DNA of 64,000 bases. Origin: Aeromonas caviae (GTDB taxonomy: Bacteria > Pseudomonadota > Gammaproteobacteria > Enterobacterales > Aeromonadaceae). Numbering within the stretch: the stretch's first letter is position 1; the number at the start of each line of letters is the position of its first letter. A program made the position numbers and the translations under genes. The DNA lies in the NCBI RefSeq assembly GCF_000819785.1, contig NZ_CDBK01000015.1:1-64000 (forward strand), read 5' to 3'. Of this stretch, positions 44,524-53,107 are shown one piece after another. The notes under the pieces were generated by a model, which made no database searches, was not told where the DNA came from, and worked only from the letters and a program-made list of their open reading frames with translations.

Positions 44524-46128
44524 TCAGTGTTTGACGAGGTAGAGCTGACGGCTGTAGGCCACGTCTTCCGGGTTGTTGATGGGATACCCCTTGAGCCAGG
44601 GCTTGATGAGCCGGGCATTGGTGTACTGGTAGATGGGGGCGATGGGGGCCTCCTTCTGCAAGATAGCCTCGGCCTCATCGAACAGGCGGGCCCGCTCTGC
44701 GGGATCCTGACTGTTGGCCGCCTGCGCCAGCAGCTTGTCGTAAGCCGGGTTGGTGAACCGGGCCATGTTGCCGCTGTGGCCCGATCCCCAGAGCCCGAGG
44801 AAGGCGGAGGGGTCGTTGTAATCGGCGACCCAGGAGGAGCGGATCACCTCGAACTGGCCGCTTTGACGGCTGTCGAGATAGGTTTTCCACTCCTGGTTGG
44901 TGAGCTCGACCCGGGCCCCCAGCTTCTGTTTCCACAGGTTGGCGATGGCCAGCGCCATCTTCTTGTGAATTTCCGCCGTGTTGTAGAGCAGGGTCAGCCT
45001 GAGGGGATTGCTTGGGCCGTAGCCCGCTTCTTTCAGCAGGGCTCTGGCACGCTCGTCCAGCGCTTGCTGACTGCTGGTGGAGAGCAGATTGGGCTTGGGG
45101 TCGAAGCCGGCGGTCACGTCCGGGGTGAAGTGGTAGGCCGGTTTCTCCCCGGTGCCCAGCACCTTGTCGGCAATCAGGCCCCTGTCGATGGTATAGGAGA
45201 GCGCCTGGCGAACCCGTACATCATTGAGGGGCGGGCGCTGGGTGTTGAAGGCGTAGTAGTAGGTGCCGAGCTGTTCCGGGGTATAGACCTCCCCCGGGAT
45301 CTGGGCCATCAGGCTCTGGTACTGCTCCTTGGGGAAGGATTCGGTGATGTGCAGATCCCCGGCCAGATAGCGGTGGGTGGCCGCGCTCTCCTGGTTGATG
45401 GGCACGAAGGTGACGCGGGTCAGCACCGTGTGGGCGCGATCCCAGTAGTAGGGATTGGGCGTCAGCTCCAGCTTCTCGTTCACCACCCGGTGACTCAACA
45501 CGAAGGCGCCGTTGCCCACCAGCTTGCCGGGCTGGGTCCACTGGTTGCCATATTGTTCCATGCTGGCCCGGTGCAGGGGCGACAGGCTGGGATGGGTCAA
45601 CAGGCTCAGGAAATAGGGCACCGGCTGGGAGAGGGTCACCTTCAGGGTATGGTCATCGACGGCCTCCACCCCGAGCGCATCGGGGGCCAGCTTGCCTGCC
45701 ATTATGTCGTCCACCTTGTCGAAGCGGGCGAGCTGGGCGAACCAGGCGAAAGTGGCGGCTTCCCTGGGGTCAACCAGCTTGCGCCAGCCATAGACGAAGT
45801 CGGCGGCGCGCACGGGGTCGCCGTTGGACCAGCGGGCATCCGGCCTCAGGTGGAAGGTGAATGTCTGGTTCCCCTCGTTGTCCCAGCGGGATGCCACCCC
45901 GGGCAGCACCTTGCCGTCCGGCCCCTGGGTCAGCAGCCCCTCGTAAAGGTCTCTGAGGACCTGCAGCTCCGGCAGTCCCACCAGCTTGAGAGGGCTCAGG
46001 CTCGCCGGTTCATCCTTGAGATGACGGACGACGGCCTGTTCGGCGGCGAGTGGGGTACCGGGCGGCACATCGGCGGCCTGGACGCAGGCACAGCCCAGCA
46101 GGGCCAGCAGGGGGCTCCATCCTTTCAT
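44524..46128 (-). CDS. Oligopeptide-binding protein (OppA/MppA type)
   Basis: A 534-residue periplasmic solute-binding protein of the SBP-5 family. The typical opening DEPASLSPLKLVGLPELQVLRD, FHLRPDARWSNGDPVRAADF and NPYYWDRAHTVLTRVTF place it with OppA/MppA, which bind short peptides or murein tripeptide. The signal sequence ends LLALLGCACVQA, so it may be either a signal-peptidase I product or a lipoprotein (LLGC at 10-13). No permease or ATPase genes are beside it, so it must work with a transporter encoded elsewhere. Confidence 0.9.
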   Translation of the reverse strand: MKGWSPLLALLGCACVQAADVPPGTPLAAEQAVVRHLKDEPASLSPLKLVGLPELQVLRDLYEGLLTQGPDGKVLPGVASRWDNEGNQTFTFHLRPDARWSNGDPVRAADFVYGWRKLVDPREAATFAWFAQLARFDKVDDIMAGKLAPDALGVEAVDDHTLKVTLSQPVPYFLSLLTHPSLSPLHRASMEQYGNQWTQPGKLVGNGAFVLSHRVVNEKLELTPNPYYWDRAHTVLTRVTFVPINQESAATHRYLAGDLHITESFPKEQYQSLMAQIPGEVYTPEQLGTYYYAFNTQRPPLNDVRVRQALSYTIDRGLIADKVLGTGEKPAYHFTPDVTAGFDPKPNLLSTSSQQALDERARALLKEAGYGPSNPLRLTLLYNTAEIHKKMALAIANLWKQKLGARVELTNQEWKTYLDSRQSGQFEVIRSSWVADYNDPSAFLGLWGSGHSGNMARFTNPAYDKLLAQAANSQDPAERARLFDEAEAILQKEAPIAPIYQYTNARLIKPWLKGYPINNPEDVAYSRQLYLVKH

Positions 46129-46302
46129 GGTGAATCCTTCAAAATGTGTGAAGCGGGGAGAAAACTCGGCGAGAATGCATCGCCGGCAGATGGGAAATCA
46201 TGATATCCCCTTTGCTGGTCAGACCGCCAGCATGAGTCCCATTGATATCCGATGCGGCTGTCAACGAAGGGGCGCCGTGAGCGCCAGGAAAAGGAGAGAA
46301 TG

Positions 46303-47010
46303 ATGAGAGCATGGATCTTGTTGGCCTGCGTGCTGAGCCAGGGCGCCTGGGCGTTGTCCCCGTGCGAGAAGAGCAGCCCGGTGGGAAGCTGGTGCGAGGT
46401 GAACATAGAGGCGCTGCACCCCACCCAGGGCGGCGTGGGGCAGTTGCAGGTGGATACCACTGCCCGGGAGCTGGCGGACAAGAGCGAGAAGCAGCTCGAC
46501 AAGCTGATGAAAAAGAAAGAGATCCCCATCGTCATCGCGCCGGATGGGGGTTACTGGCTGGTGGACAGGCACCACCTGACCAAGGCGCTGTGGCAGCAGG
46601 GGGTGAAGCAGGTCAGGGTCAAGGTGATTGCACGGTTGCAGGACAGGGCCAACTTCTGGAGCCAGATGCAGAACAACCACTGGGCCTGGCTCAAGGATGA
46701 ACGGGGTCAACCCCTGACTCCCGAGCAGTTGCCCGGTCATATCGGTGAATTGCCGGATTACCCCTACCGCACCCTGGCGGGGCTGCTGCAGGATGCGGGC
46801 TACTTCAGCAAGAAGGATCAGGTCTACTTCGTCGAGTTTGCCTGGGCCAGCTGGCTCGGCCAGCAGATGGCCTGGCAGCCGATCGATGAGGTCAACCTCG
46901 CGGATCGCCTCGCCGAAGCCAAACGGCTGGCGTGCAGCAGCAAGGCGGCGGATCTGCCTGGTTACCCCGGCAAGCAGTGTCGCGTCAATCAGCCCAGAAC
47001 GGCGGGTTGA
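46303..47010 (+). CDS. Secreted ParB-fold (ParBc_2-like) protein
   Basis: A 235-residue exported protein with signal peptide MRAWILLACVLSQGAWA. The N-terminal mature part has the ParB/sulfiredoxin-like core: VEVNIEALHPTQ-type strand, the helix with KSEKQLDKLMKKKEIP, then IVIAPDGGYWLVDRHHLTKAL with the DxHH motif of the putative ParB-like nuclease family. Unlike true ParB it has no helix-turn-helix and should act in the periplasm or outside. AAGGAGAG decides for ATG 46303 over 46300. The family's activity is not known to me; an enzyme or phosphotransfer role is possible. Confidence 0.75.
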   Translation: MRAWILLACVLSQGAWALSPCEKSSPVGSWCEVNIEALHPTQGGVGQLQVDTTARELADKSEKQLDKLMKKKEIPIVIAPDGGYWLVDRHHLTKALWQQGVKQVRVKVIARLQDRANFWSQMQNNHWAWLKDERGQPLTPEQLPGHIGELPDYPYRTLAGLLQDAGYFSKKDQVYFVEFAWASWLGQQMAWQPIDEVNLADRLAEAKRLACSSKAADLPGYPGKQCRVNQPRTAG

Positions 47011-47095
47011 GGGATCCTGCACAAAGGGTCTGGTTGATATTTGTTCTCGATTGGCCATGATACAGACTCCACTCGTGTAGGCAAAGGAGAGGAAC

Positions 47096-47524
47096 ATGGA
47101 ACATCAGAACTGGCAACGTTACATGCTGGAGGCGGAGAACGCCCTTGGCATGGGGGCTTTGGGCACGGCGATCTGCCTCTATCAGCAGGCCCTGGGGGAA
47201 GTGTATGAGCTGGCCTCCGGGGATCTGGACGAACTGGCCAGCATGCGGGTCGCCACCTGTCACCGCATGGCCGACTTCTGGCGTGCCATGGAAGAGCCCG
47301 CCTATGAACTGCGCTACCTCAAGCTCGCCTCCGAGCTGGTCACCGCCCTGGTGCCCCAGTGCCCCAACCGGGAGTGCGAATCCCTCATCAGCGAGCTGGG
47401 CTGCTGCCGCGCCGCCCTGCTCTCCTTCTTGAAGCGCCACCCCAATCCGGAGATCGCCCGGCTTATCCAGGTGCAGGACAGGGTGCAGGGCTGCGAGTTG
47501 ATAGGCCGGTTCCGTCTCAACTGA
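47096..47524 (+). CDS. Hypothetical protein, DUF2753-like
   Basis: A 142-residue soluble protein, helical throughout, starting WQRYMLEAENALGMGALGTA and continuing IYQQAL-like and HRMADFWRAM. It looks like two or three degenerate TPR helices and recalls the DUF2753 family of Vibrio and Aeromonas, from memory. Five cysteines lie in the C-terminal half (QCPNRECESL, GCCRAAL, QGCEL), a possible metal site or redox set. AAAGGAGAGG lies before the ATG. Convergent with the crotonase-family gene, two bases apart. Confidence 0.7.
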   Translation: MEHQNWQRYMLEAENALGMGALGTAICLYQQALGEVYELASGDLDELASMRVATCHRMADFWRAMEEPAYELRYLKLASELVTALVPQCPNRECESLISELGCCRAALLSFLKRHPNPEIARLIQVQDRVQGCELIGRFRLN

Positions 47525-47526
47525 GT

Positions 47527-48276
47527 TCAGCGCCGTTTTTGCAGCTTGCTGGCGATGCGGCTTTGCGCCTCTTCCCCTTGCAGGGCCTGGGCGAAGGCGC
47601 GCGCTTCCAGGTCGATGACGAAATGCACCGCCTGTTTGAGCTCCTGCTTGAGCAGCGCCTTGCTCTTCTGGAGCGCCATCGGCGGCTTGGCCGCCAGTTT
47701 CAATCCTTGCTCCCGAGCGAAGGGGAGCAGGTCCGCCGGAGCCAGCACCCGGTTGGCGAGCCCGATACGCAGCGCCTCTTCCCCATCGATGGCCTCTGCC
47801 AGCAGCAACAGCTCCGCCGCCTTGAGGTGACCGACGGCGCGTGGCAGCAGCAAGCTGGCGGCAAACTCCGGCACCAGTCCCAGCTCGACGAAAGGCAGCT
47901 GCAGCCGGGCGTTGTCAGCCAGATAGACCAGGTCGCAGTGCAGCAGCAGGGTAGTGCCGATGCCGACTGCCGGACCGCCCACGGCGGCGATCACCGGTTT
48001 GGGAAAGTCCGCCAGGGTGTGCAGAAATTGTAGGATGGGGTCGTCCGGCTCAAGGGCGTGCTTGCCAACAAAGTCGGCCAGATCGTTGCCGGCGGTGAAG
48101 CACTCCGCCTGGCCCTGCAACAGCAGCACATGGACCTCTTCGTCCCGGGCGGCCTGGCGCAGTGCGTCGGTCAGCGCCAGATACGTCTCCGTGTTGAGGG
48201 CATTGCGCTTTTCCGGTCGATTGAAGGTCAGGGTGAGCAAGCCGTCCTGCTGTTCGGCCAGAATTGTGAGGGCCAT
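47527..48276 (-). CDS. Enoyl-CoA hydratase/isomerase family protein
   Basis: A 249-residue crotonase-fold enzyme. FNRPEKRNALN, the oxyanion-hole strands TAGNDLADF and GGPAVGIGTTLL, and the catalytic Glu in VELGLVPEFAAS are present; the second glutamate of true hydratases is not evident, so an isomerase of the ECI type is as likely. AAGGA precedes the ATG at 48276, and the 10-residue upstream extension is rejected. No fatty-acid genes are beside it, so its pathway is unclear. Confidence 0.85.
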   Translation of the reverse strand: MALTILAEQQDGLLTLTFNRPEKRNALNTETYLALTDALRQAARDEEVHVLLLQGQAECFTAGNDLADFVGKHALEPDDPILQFLHTLADFPKPVIAAVGGPAVGIGTTLLLHCDLVYLADNARLQLPFVELGLVPEFAASLLLPRAVGHLKAAELLLLAEAIDGEEALRIGLANRVLAPADLLPFAREQGLKLAAKPPMALQKSKALLKQELKQAVHFVIDLEARAFAQALQGEEAQSRIASKLQKRR

Positions 48277-48364
48277 GTCTGAATCCTTGTTGTCGGGGGC
48301 TGTCAAAAGCTTGCCACAGGGGTAAGCTTTGTCTCGTTTAACACATCATAAAAGGATTTCAACC

Positions 48365-48805
48365 ATGTTTAAACGTGCGTTTTATTCCACCATGGCACTG
48401 CTTCTGGCCGCCCCGGCCCTGGCCAAGGTCGACGCAGTCGATGGTTATGTGCGTCTGCTGCCCCCTGGCTCGCCGAACACGGCGGCGTTCATGGTGCTCA
48501 GGAACGATGGGGACAAACCGGTGAAACTGGTGGCGGGAGCGTCTCCTGAGGCGGGCCGTGTCGAGCTGCACACCCATTTGCACGAGAACGGCGTCATGAA
48601 GATGCGCCAGGTGGAGAGCATCGAGATCCCGGCCAAGGGGGAGGCCGTGCTCAAGCCCGGTAGCCTGCACATCATGTTGTTCGACATCCATACCCTGGCC
48701 CAGGGCACGCCCTTCCCGCTGACCCTGACCCTGGACGATGGTCAGACGCTGTCACTGAGCCTGCCCGTGAAGCCGGTCGAGCCCATGAAAGGGATGAAGC
48801 ACTGA
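48365..48805 (+). CDS. PCu(A)C periplasmic copper chaperone
   Basis: A 146-residue secreted protein (signal peptide ending APALA) of the PCu(A)C family, which delivers Cu(I) to cytochrome oxidases or the periplasm. The copper motif is visible as ELHTHLHENGVMKMRQVES followed by LKPGSLHIMLF; the first His, the two Met and the late HxM are in family positions. AAAGG sits before the ATG at 48365. No cytochrome oxidase gene is adjacent. The upstream in-frame extension adds an Arg/His stretch and is not used. Confidence 0.88.
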   Translation: MFKRAFYSTMALLLAAPALAKVDAVDGYVRLLPPGSPNTAAFMVLRNDGDKPVKLVAGASPEAGRVELHTHLHENGVMKMRQVESIEIPAKGEAVLKPGSLHIMLFDIHTLAQGTPFPLTLTLDDGQTLSLSLPVKPVEPMKGMKH

Positions 48806-48897
48806 CATTTCTGGACGCTTGTTCAGCTTTTTACTCTAGGTATTCCTTGCCCAGCGGGTAAAATGATGGCCTTTCCAGTCCAAAATGGAGCGAAGTG

Positions 48898-49527
48898 ATG
48901 AAGAAGACCCTGATTGCCGGCACTGTGATGGCTCTGCTCAGCCATGGGGCCATGGCCGCCAATGACTGGCGTTTTGCGGCGGGTGCCGATCTGTGGAATG
49001 CCCAGGGAAGTGGCCAGGTCAGCAGCGTGGGTGCCGATGGCAGCTACGACGAGAACTACAACTGGAGCGGCTACCTGCAACTGGAGCACGGCATCCTGCT
49101 GCTGCCCAACGCCAAGTTCGAAATGTCCGACTTCAGCAGCAGCGGCGGCAGCTTCAACAACGATCTGCTGGCTTACGACCTGAGCCTCTACTATCGCCTG
49201 TTCAACAACGATCTGTTCCAGATCGATCTGGGTCTGACCGGTCGTCGCTACGACGGTGATTTCAACACCCAGCACTACTCCTATGACAAGGATGTGCTGA
49301 TGGCCTACACCGGGGGTGAAGTACGCATCCCGGGGACCGGCTTTGCGGCGTTTGGCGATATGCGGGTGCAGGATGCCGACAACTACGACTACCGTCTGGG
49401 CGGCTCCTACAAGTTCTCTTCCGTGCCGCTCAAGATCCGCGCCGGCTGGCGTGAGGCCGAGATGGACTTCGATCGCGTCGATCAGACCATCGACGGCTGG
49501 TTCATCGGTGGTGAATTCACCTTCTGA
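48898..49527 (+). CDS. Small outer-membrane beta-barrel protein
   Basis: A 209-residue protein with signal peptide MKKTLIAGTVMALLSHGAMA and alternating amphipathic strands ending in Phe (WFIGGEFTF), the outer-membrane signal. The sequence resembles the outer-membrane family TIGR04219 and YfaZ-type barrels (NDWRFAAGADLWNAQGSG, YKFSSVPLKIRAGWREAEMD); eight to ten strands fit its length. Function is unknown. The start is ATG 48898 with GGAG ahead, not the GTG three bases earlier. It is followed by the SDR gene after 18 bases, likely the same mRNA. Confidence 0.78.
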   Translation: MKKTLIAGTVMALLSHGAMAANDWRFAAGADLWNAQGSGQVSSVGADGSYDENYNWSGYLQLEHGILLLPNAKFEMSDFSSSGGSFNNDLLAYDLSLYYRLFNNDLFQIDLGLTGRRYDGDFNTQHYSYDKDVLMAYTGGEVRIPGTGFAAFGDMRVQDADNYDYRLGGSYKFSSVPLKIRAGWREAEMDFDRVDQTIDGWFIGGEFTF

Positions 49528-49545
49528 TCTCCCAGAGGAGCACAC

Positions 49546-50226
49546 ATGGGCCACATCATAGTGACTGGCGCGGGGTCCGGACTGGGCCGCGCCCTGACCA
49601 TAGGGCTGGTTGAACGCGGCCATCAGGTTTCCATGATGGGTCGCCGTTACCAGAAACTGCAGGAGCAGGAAGAGCTGCTCGGCAAGGCGGTGATCGGCAT
49701 TGCCGCCGATCTCGCACACCACGAAGAGGTGGATGTCGCCTTTGCCGCTGCGGTGGAGTGGGGCGGCCTGCCCGACATGGTGATCCACTGTGCCGGTGTC
49801 GGCGAGTTCGGCCCGGTGGGTGTCTACACCGCCGAGCAGATCCGCCGGGTGGTTGAGAGCAATCTCATCTCCACCATACTGGTGGCCCAGCAGACGGTGC
49901 GCCTCATCGGTGACAAGGGCGGGGTGCTGGCGAATGTGCTCTCCTCTGCCGCCCAGACCGGCAAGGCCAACGAGAGCCTCTATTGCGCCTCCAAATGGGG
50001 CATGCGCGGCTTTCTCGAATCCTTGCGGGCCGAGCTGAAGAGTGCTCCCCTGCGACTGGTGAACCTCTATCCGAGCGGGATCCGCAGCGAGTTCTGGGAG
50101 AATTCGGATCATGTGGACCCGAGCGGCTTCATGACGCCGGAAGACGCGGCAGCCTACATGCTGGATGCGCTGGCCGCGAGAAGCAGCTGCCATGTGACCG
50201 ATCTCTTTATCGGTCGCAATAGTTGA
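49546..50226 (+). CDS. Short-chain dehydrogenase/reductase
   Basis: A 226-residue SDR with NAD(P) motif TGAGSGLG (residues 7-14), the NxAG strand appearing as IHCAGVGEFG, the catalytic Ser in LSSAAQTG and YCASK as the Tyr-Lys pair. It has the short cap of classical SDRs and no signal peptide. The substrate is unknown. It sits 18 bases behind the outer-membrane protein gene and before a strong terminator. Confidence 0.86.
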   Translation: MGHIIVTGAGSGLGRALTIGLVERGHQVSMMGRRYQKLQEQEELLGKAVIGIAADLAHHEEVDVAFAAAVEWGGLPDMVIHCAGVGEFGPVGVYTAEQIRRVVESNLISTILVAQQTVRLIGDKGGVLANVLSSAAQTGKANESLYCASKWGMRGFLESLRAELKSAPLRLVNLYPSGIRSEFWENSDHVDPSGFMTPEDAAAYMLDALAARSSCHVTDLFIGRNS

Positions 50227-50267
50227 GATAGTGGGCTCCGGCCCTTGCCGCCCAGAAGAGCAGAAAC

Positions 50268-50295
50268 AAAAAGCGCGCCATTTGGCGCGCTTTTT
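50268..50295 (+). terminator. Terminator of the SDR gene
   Basis: AAAAAGCGCGCC and GGCGCGCTTTTT make a near-perfect stem with a short loop and a T-run. Confidence 0.9.
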
Positions 50296-50377
50296 CATTG
50301 ATGTGCAGTGCTAAATTATCTGCTTGCCTGCCTCTCTTTACGCCGGGCCATCATGGATGTGAAGGCGGGTAAATTCA

Positions 50378-50418
50378 GTGCCGACATGGCATGGATGATT
50401 GATGATGCATGTCGGCAC
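50378..50418. repeat. Eleven-base inverted repeat downstream of the exonuclease gene
   Basis: GTGCCGACATG and CATGTCGGCAC match perfectly around a 19-base spacer, between the SDR terminator and the stop of the minus-strand exonuclease gene. No T-run follows on either strand, so it is not an ordinary terminator. Confidence 0.55.
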
Positions 50419-50421
50419 ATA

Positions 50422-51051
50422 TTATTTCCGAGCCGCATATTCCCGCAGGAAGGATGGAATCACCTGTTTTGGCTTCTTGCCAAGGGTCAGCAGCAATTCA
50501 AAGTCCGGGTCGATAATGCCATGTCGACACGCCAGCTCTTCCAACAAGGCAAGCCAGAGGTGGGCCGTCACCTCGGCATCCGCCAGGGCACGGTGAAACA
50601 CCCCGTCATTGGGCAGGCTCCGGTATTGCACCAGGGTACCCAGCTTGTGATCCGGGGCATCGGGAAACAGGCGCCTCGATAGCAGCAGGGAACAGGCGAA
50701 CTGGCCGCGGTATTGCGCCGGCAATCGCTCTATTTCCGCATCCAGAAAGCGCTTGTCGAAGGAGGCGTTGTGGGCGACCAGATTGTCATCACCGATAAAG
50801 TCGACGAAATCCGCCATCACCTCGTTACAGGGGGGAGCCTGTTTCAGCATGGCATTGCTGATCCCGGTATATTGCTCGATGAAGCTGCTCACGTTGAAGC
50901 CCGGATTCATCAATGCCGAGAAACGCTCACTGATATGGCCATCCTTGATTCTGACGGCACCGATCTCGATGGCTCTATCCCCTTGTCCGGGTGAAAGCCC
51001 TGTGGTCTCGAAGTCGAGCACGACAACGGTATTGGCTGAGGCGATGGACAT
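50422..51051 (-). CDS. DEDDh-family 3'-5' exonuclease
   Basis: A 209-residue exonuclease of the DnaQ superfamily. LDFETTG contains Asp13 and Glu15, HNASFDKRFLDAE holds the central Asp, and HRALADAEVTAHLW has the His-Asp pair of the DEDDh type. The closest common types are the stand-alone PolC-type proofreading exonucleases; RNase T and Orn differ in length and motifs. It is not followed by a polymerase gene. The start at 51051 has no strong Shine-Dalgarno. Confidence 0.86.
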   Translation of the reverse strand: MSIASANTVVVLDFETTGLSPGQGDRAIEIGAVRIKDGHISERFSALMNPGFNVSSFIEQYTGISNAMLKQAPPCNEVMADFVDFIGDDNLVAHNASFDKRFLDAEIERLPAQYRGQFACSLLLSRRLFPDAPDHKLGTLVQYRSLPNDGVFHRALADAEVTAHLWLALLEELACRHGIIDPDFELLLTLGKKPKQVIPSFLREYAARK

Positions 51052-51180
51052 AACTTCTCGGGCAAGCTGGGTAAAGAGCGCCAGTCTAGGAAATCAGCCG
51101 TGCCGTGTACAGGGCAATGCAGTTATCTCATTAGTTCACGCTGGAGACGCATTTTTGTGCATCATGGCTGAGAGCCATAT

Positions 51181-51215
51181 AAAAAGCCCCGAGTGCCGTG
51201 GCACTCGGGGCTTTC
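51181..51215 (-). terminator. Terminator of proS
   Basis: On the minus strand AAGCCCCGAGTGCC and GGCACTCGGGGCTT pair around a three-base loop, followed by a T-run, 32 bases past the proS stop. Confidence 0.9.
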
Positions 51216-51246
51216 CTATGAAAAGCGAGAGGCGGTGTCGGCGTTA

Positions 51247-52971
51247 TCAGCGACCCAGCTTGGCCTTGAGCATGGCAACGATCTCGCCGATGGCCACTTC
51301 CTGCTTCTCGCCGGAGCGGCGGCACTTGTACTCCACCACGCCGTTGTCGAGACCACGGTCACCGATGACGATGGCGTGGGGCACACCGATCAGCTCCATG
51401 TCGGCGAACATCACACCCGGGCGCTCTTTACGGTCGTCGAACAGCACGTCCACCCCGGCGGCTTTGAGCTCGGCGTAGAACTGCTGTGCCTGCAGGGCGA
51501 CGCGCTCGGATTTGTGCATGTTCATCGGCACGATGGCCACTTCGAACGGGGCGATGGCGTCCGGCCAGATGATGCCGTACTGGTCGTTGTTCTGCTCGAT
51601 GGCGGCAGCCACCAGACGGGAAACCCCGATACCGTAGCAACCCATCTCCATGGTGACGGACTTGCCGCCTTCGTTCAGCACGCTCGCCTTCATCGCTTCG
51701 GAGTACTTGGTGCCCAACTGGAAGATGTGGCCCACTTCGATACCGCGCTTGAGCAGCAGCTTGCCCTGGCCGCACGGGCTGGGGTCGCCTTCTACCACGT
51801 TGCGCAGGTCGGCAACCTCAAAAGAGGTGATGTCGCGATCCCAGTTGGCACCGGTCAGGTGGAAACCGGTCTCGTTGGCGCCGCAAACAAAATCGCTCAG
51901 ATGGGCGGCGCTGCGATCGACGATGATGCGACCGGCAAAGCCGACCGGGCCGATGGAGCCTGCGTCGCAACCGGCGGCAGCCTTGATCTGCTCGTCATTG
52001 GCGAAGGTCAGCGGGTTAGCCACGCCAGAAAGCTTCTCGGCCTTGATTTCGTTCAGCTCGTGGTCGCCACGCAGTACCAGGGCGATGACGGCCTGTTTGC
52101 CGTGCTCGTCTTCCTCGGCCAGTACCAGCAGGGTCTTGGCGATGGCGGTCGGCGCCACGTTCAGGAAAGCGGCCACTTCATCGATGGTGTGGACAGCCGG
52201 GGTGGCCACCTTGGTCAGGGCTTTGGTTGCGGCAGCGCGCTCGCCAGCCGGTGCCAGGGCTTCGGCCATCTCGATGTTGGCGGCGTAATCGGATGTATCG
52301 GAGAAGGCGATCAAGTCTTCACCGCTCTCAGCCAGCACCTGGAATTCGTGGGAGCCGGTGCCCCCGATGGAGCCGGTATCGGCCTGCACCGGGCGGAAGT
52401 TCAGGCCCATACGAGTGAAGGCGGTGCAGTAGGCCGCGTGCATCTTCTCATAGGTATCGACCAGGGAGGCCTTGTCGATGTGGAAAGAGTAGGCATCCTT
52501 CATCAGGAATTCGCGGCCACGCATCACGCCGAAACGGGGGCGCACTTCATCGCGGAACTTGGTCTGGATTTGGTACAGATTCAGCGGCAGTTGCTTGTAG
52601 CTGTTCACTTCGTAACGGACCAGCGCGGTGATCACCTCTTCGTGGGTCGGCCCCAGCACGAAGGGGCGGTTGTGACGGTCGGTCAGGCGGCACAGCTCGG
52701 GGCCGTAGTCATCCCAGCGGCCGGACTCCTGCCACAGCTCGGCGGGCTGTACCACCGGCATGGATACTTCGACGGCACCCGCATTGTTCATCTCTTCGCG
52801 GACGATGTTTTCAATCTTCTTCAGGACCCGCAGGCCGGTCGGCAGCCAGGCGTACATGCCGGAAGCGAGTTTGCGGATCATCCCGGCGCGCAGCATCAGC
52901 TGGTGGCTGACAACTTCAGCGTCGGAGGGGGTTTCCTTGAGAGTGGAAAGCAGATATTGGCTGGTACGCAT
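51247..52971 (-). CDS. proS: Prolyl-tRNA synthetase
   Basis: A class II synthetase of 574 residues, the bacterial type with an inserted editing domain; E. coli ProS is 572. The N-terminal [20 protein letters not shown], the class II motif 1 to 2 region ([26 protein letters not shown], given here as two pieces: [10 protein letters not shown] and [11 protein letters not shown]), the editing insertion at about 220-400, and the C-terminal anticodon domain are present. [20 protein letters not shown] is typical. It is monocistronic with its own terminator. The start has GAAGG nine bases upstream. Confidence 0.97.
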   Translation of the reverse strand: MRTSQYLLSTLKETPSDAEVVSHQLMLRAGMIRKLASGMYAWLPTGLRVLKKIENIVREEMNNAGAVEVSMPVVQPAELWQESGRWDDYGPELCRLTDRHNRPFVLGPTHEEVITALVRYEVNSYKQLPLNLYQIQTKFRDEVRPRFGVMRGREFLMKDAYSFHIDKASLVDTYEKMHAAYCTAFTRMGLNFRPVQADTGSIGGTGSHEFQVLAESGEDLIAFSDTSDYAANIEMAEALAPAGERAAATKALTKVATPAVHTIDEVAAFLNVAPTAIAKTLLVLAEEDEHGKQAVIALVLRGDHELNEIKAEKLSGVANPLTFANDEQIKAAAGCDAGSIGPVGFAGRIIVDRSAAHLSDFVCGANETGFHLTGANWDRDITSFEVADLRNVVEGDPSPCGQGKLLLKRGIEVGHIFQLGTKYSEAMKASVLNEGGKSVTMEMGCYGIGVSRLVAAAIEQNNDQYGIIWPDAIAPFEVAIVPMNMHKSERVALQAQQFYAELKAAGVDVLFDDRKERPGVMFADMELIGVPHAIVIGDRGLDNGVVEYKCRRSGEKQEVAIGEIVAMLKAKLGR

Positions 52972-53107
52972 CGCGGTAGACCTTCGCTAGTTCGGGCGGC
53001 TTGGCCCTGGAAAATTTCAAGTGCGGAATTTTAACAGGCGAAGTCCCCCGGCCCAAGGGCTAAATTCAGCGGCGCTGGGGTAGGGCGGGGGCCTTGCCCC
53101 GCCCGCA

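Noticed and set aside
48812-48827. CTG-N10-CAG upstream of the outer-membrane protein gene, resembling a LexA box
   Set aside because: The ten central bases are not AT-rich or alternating and the gene has no SOS role; probably chance.
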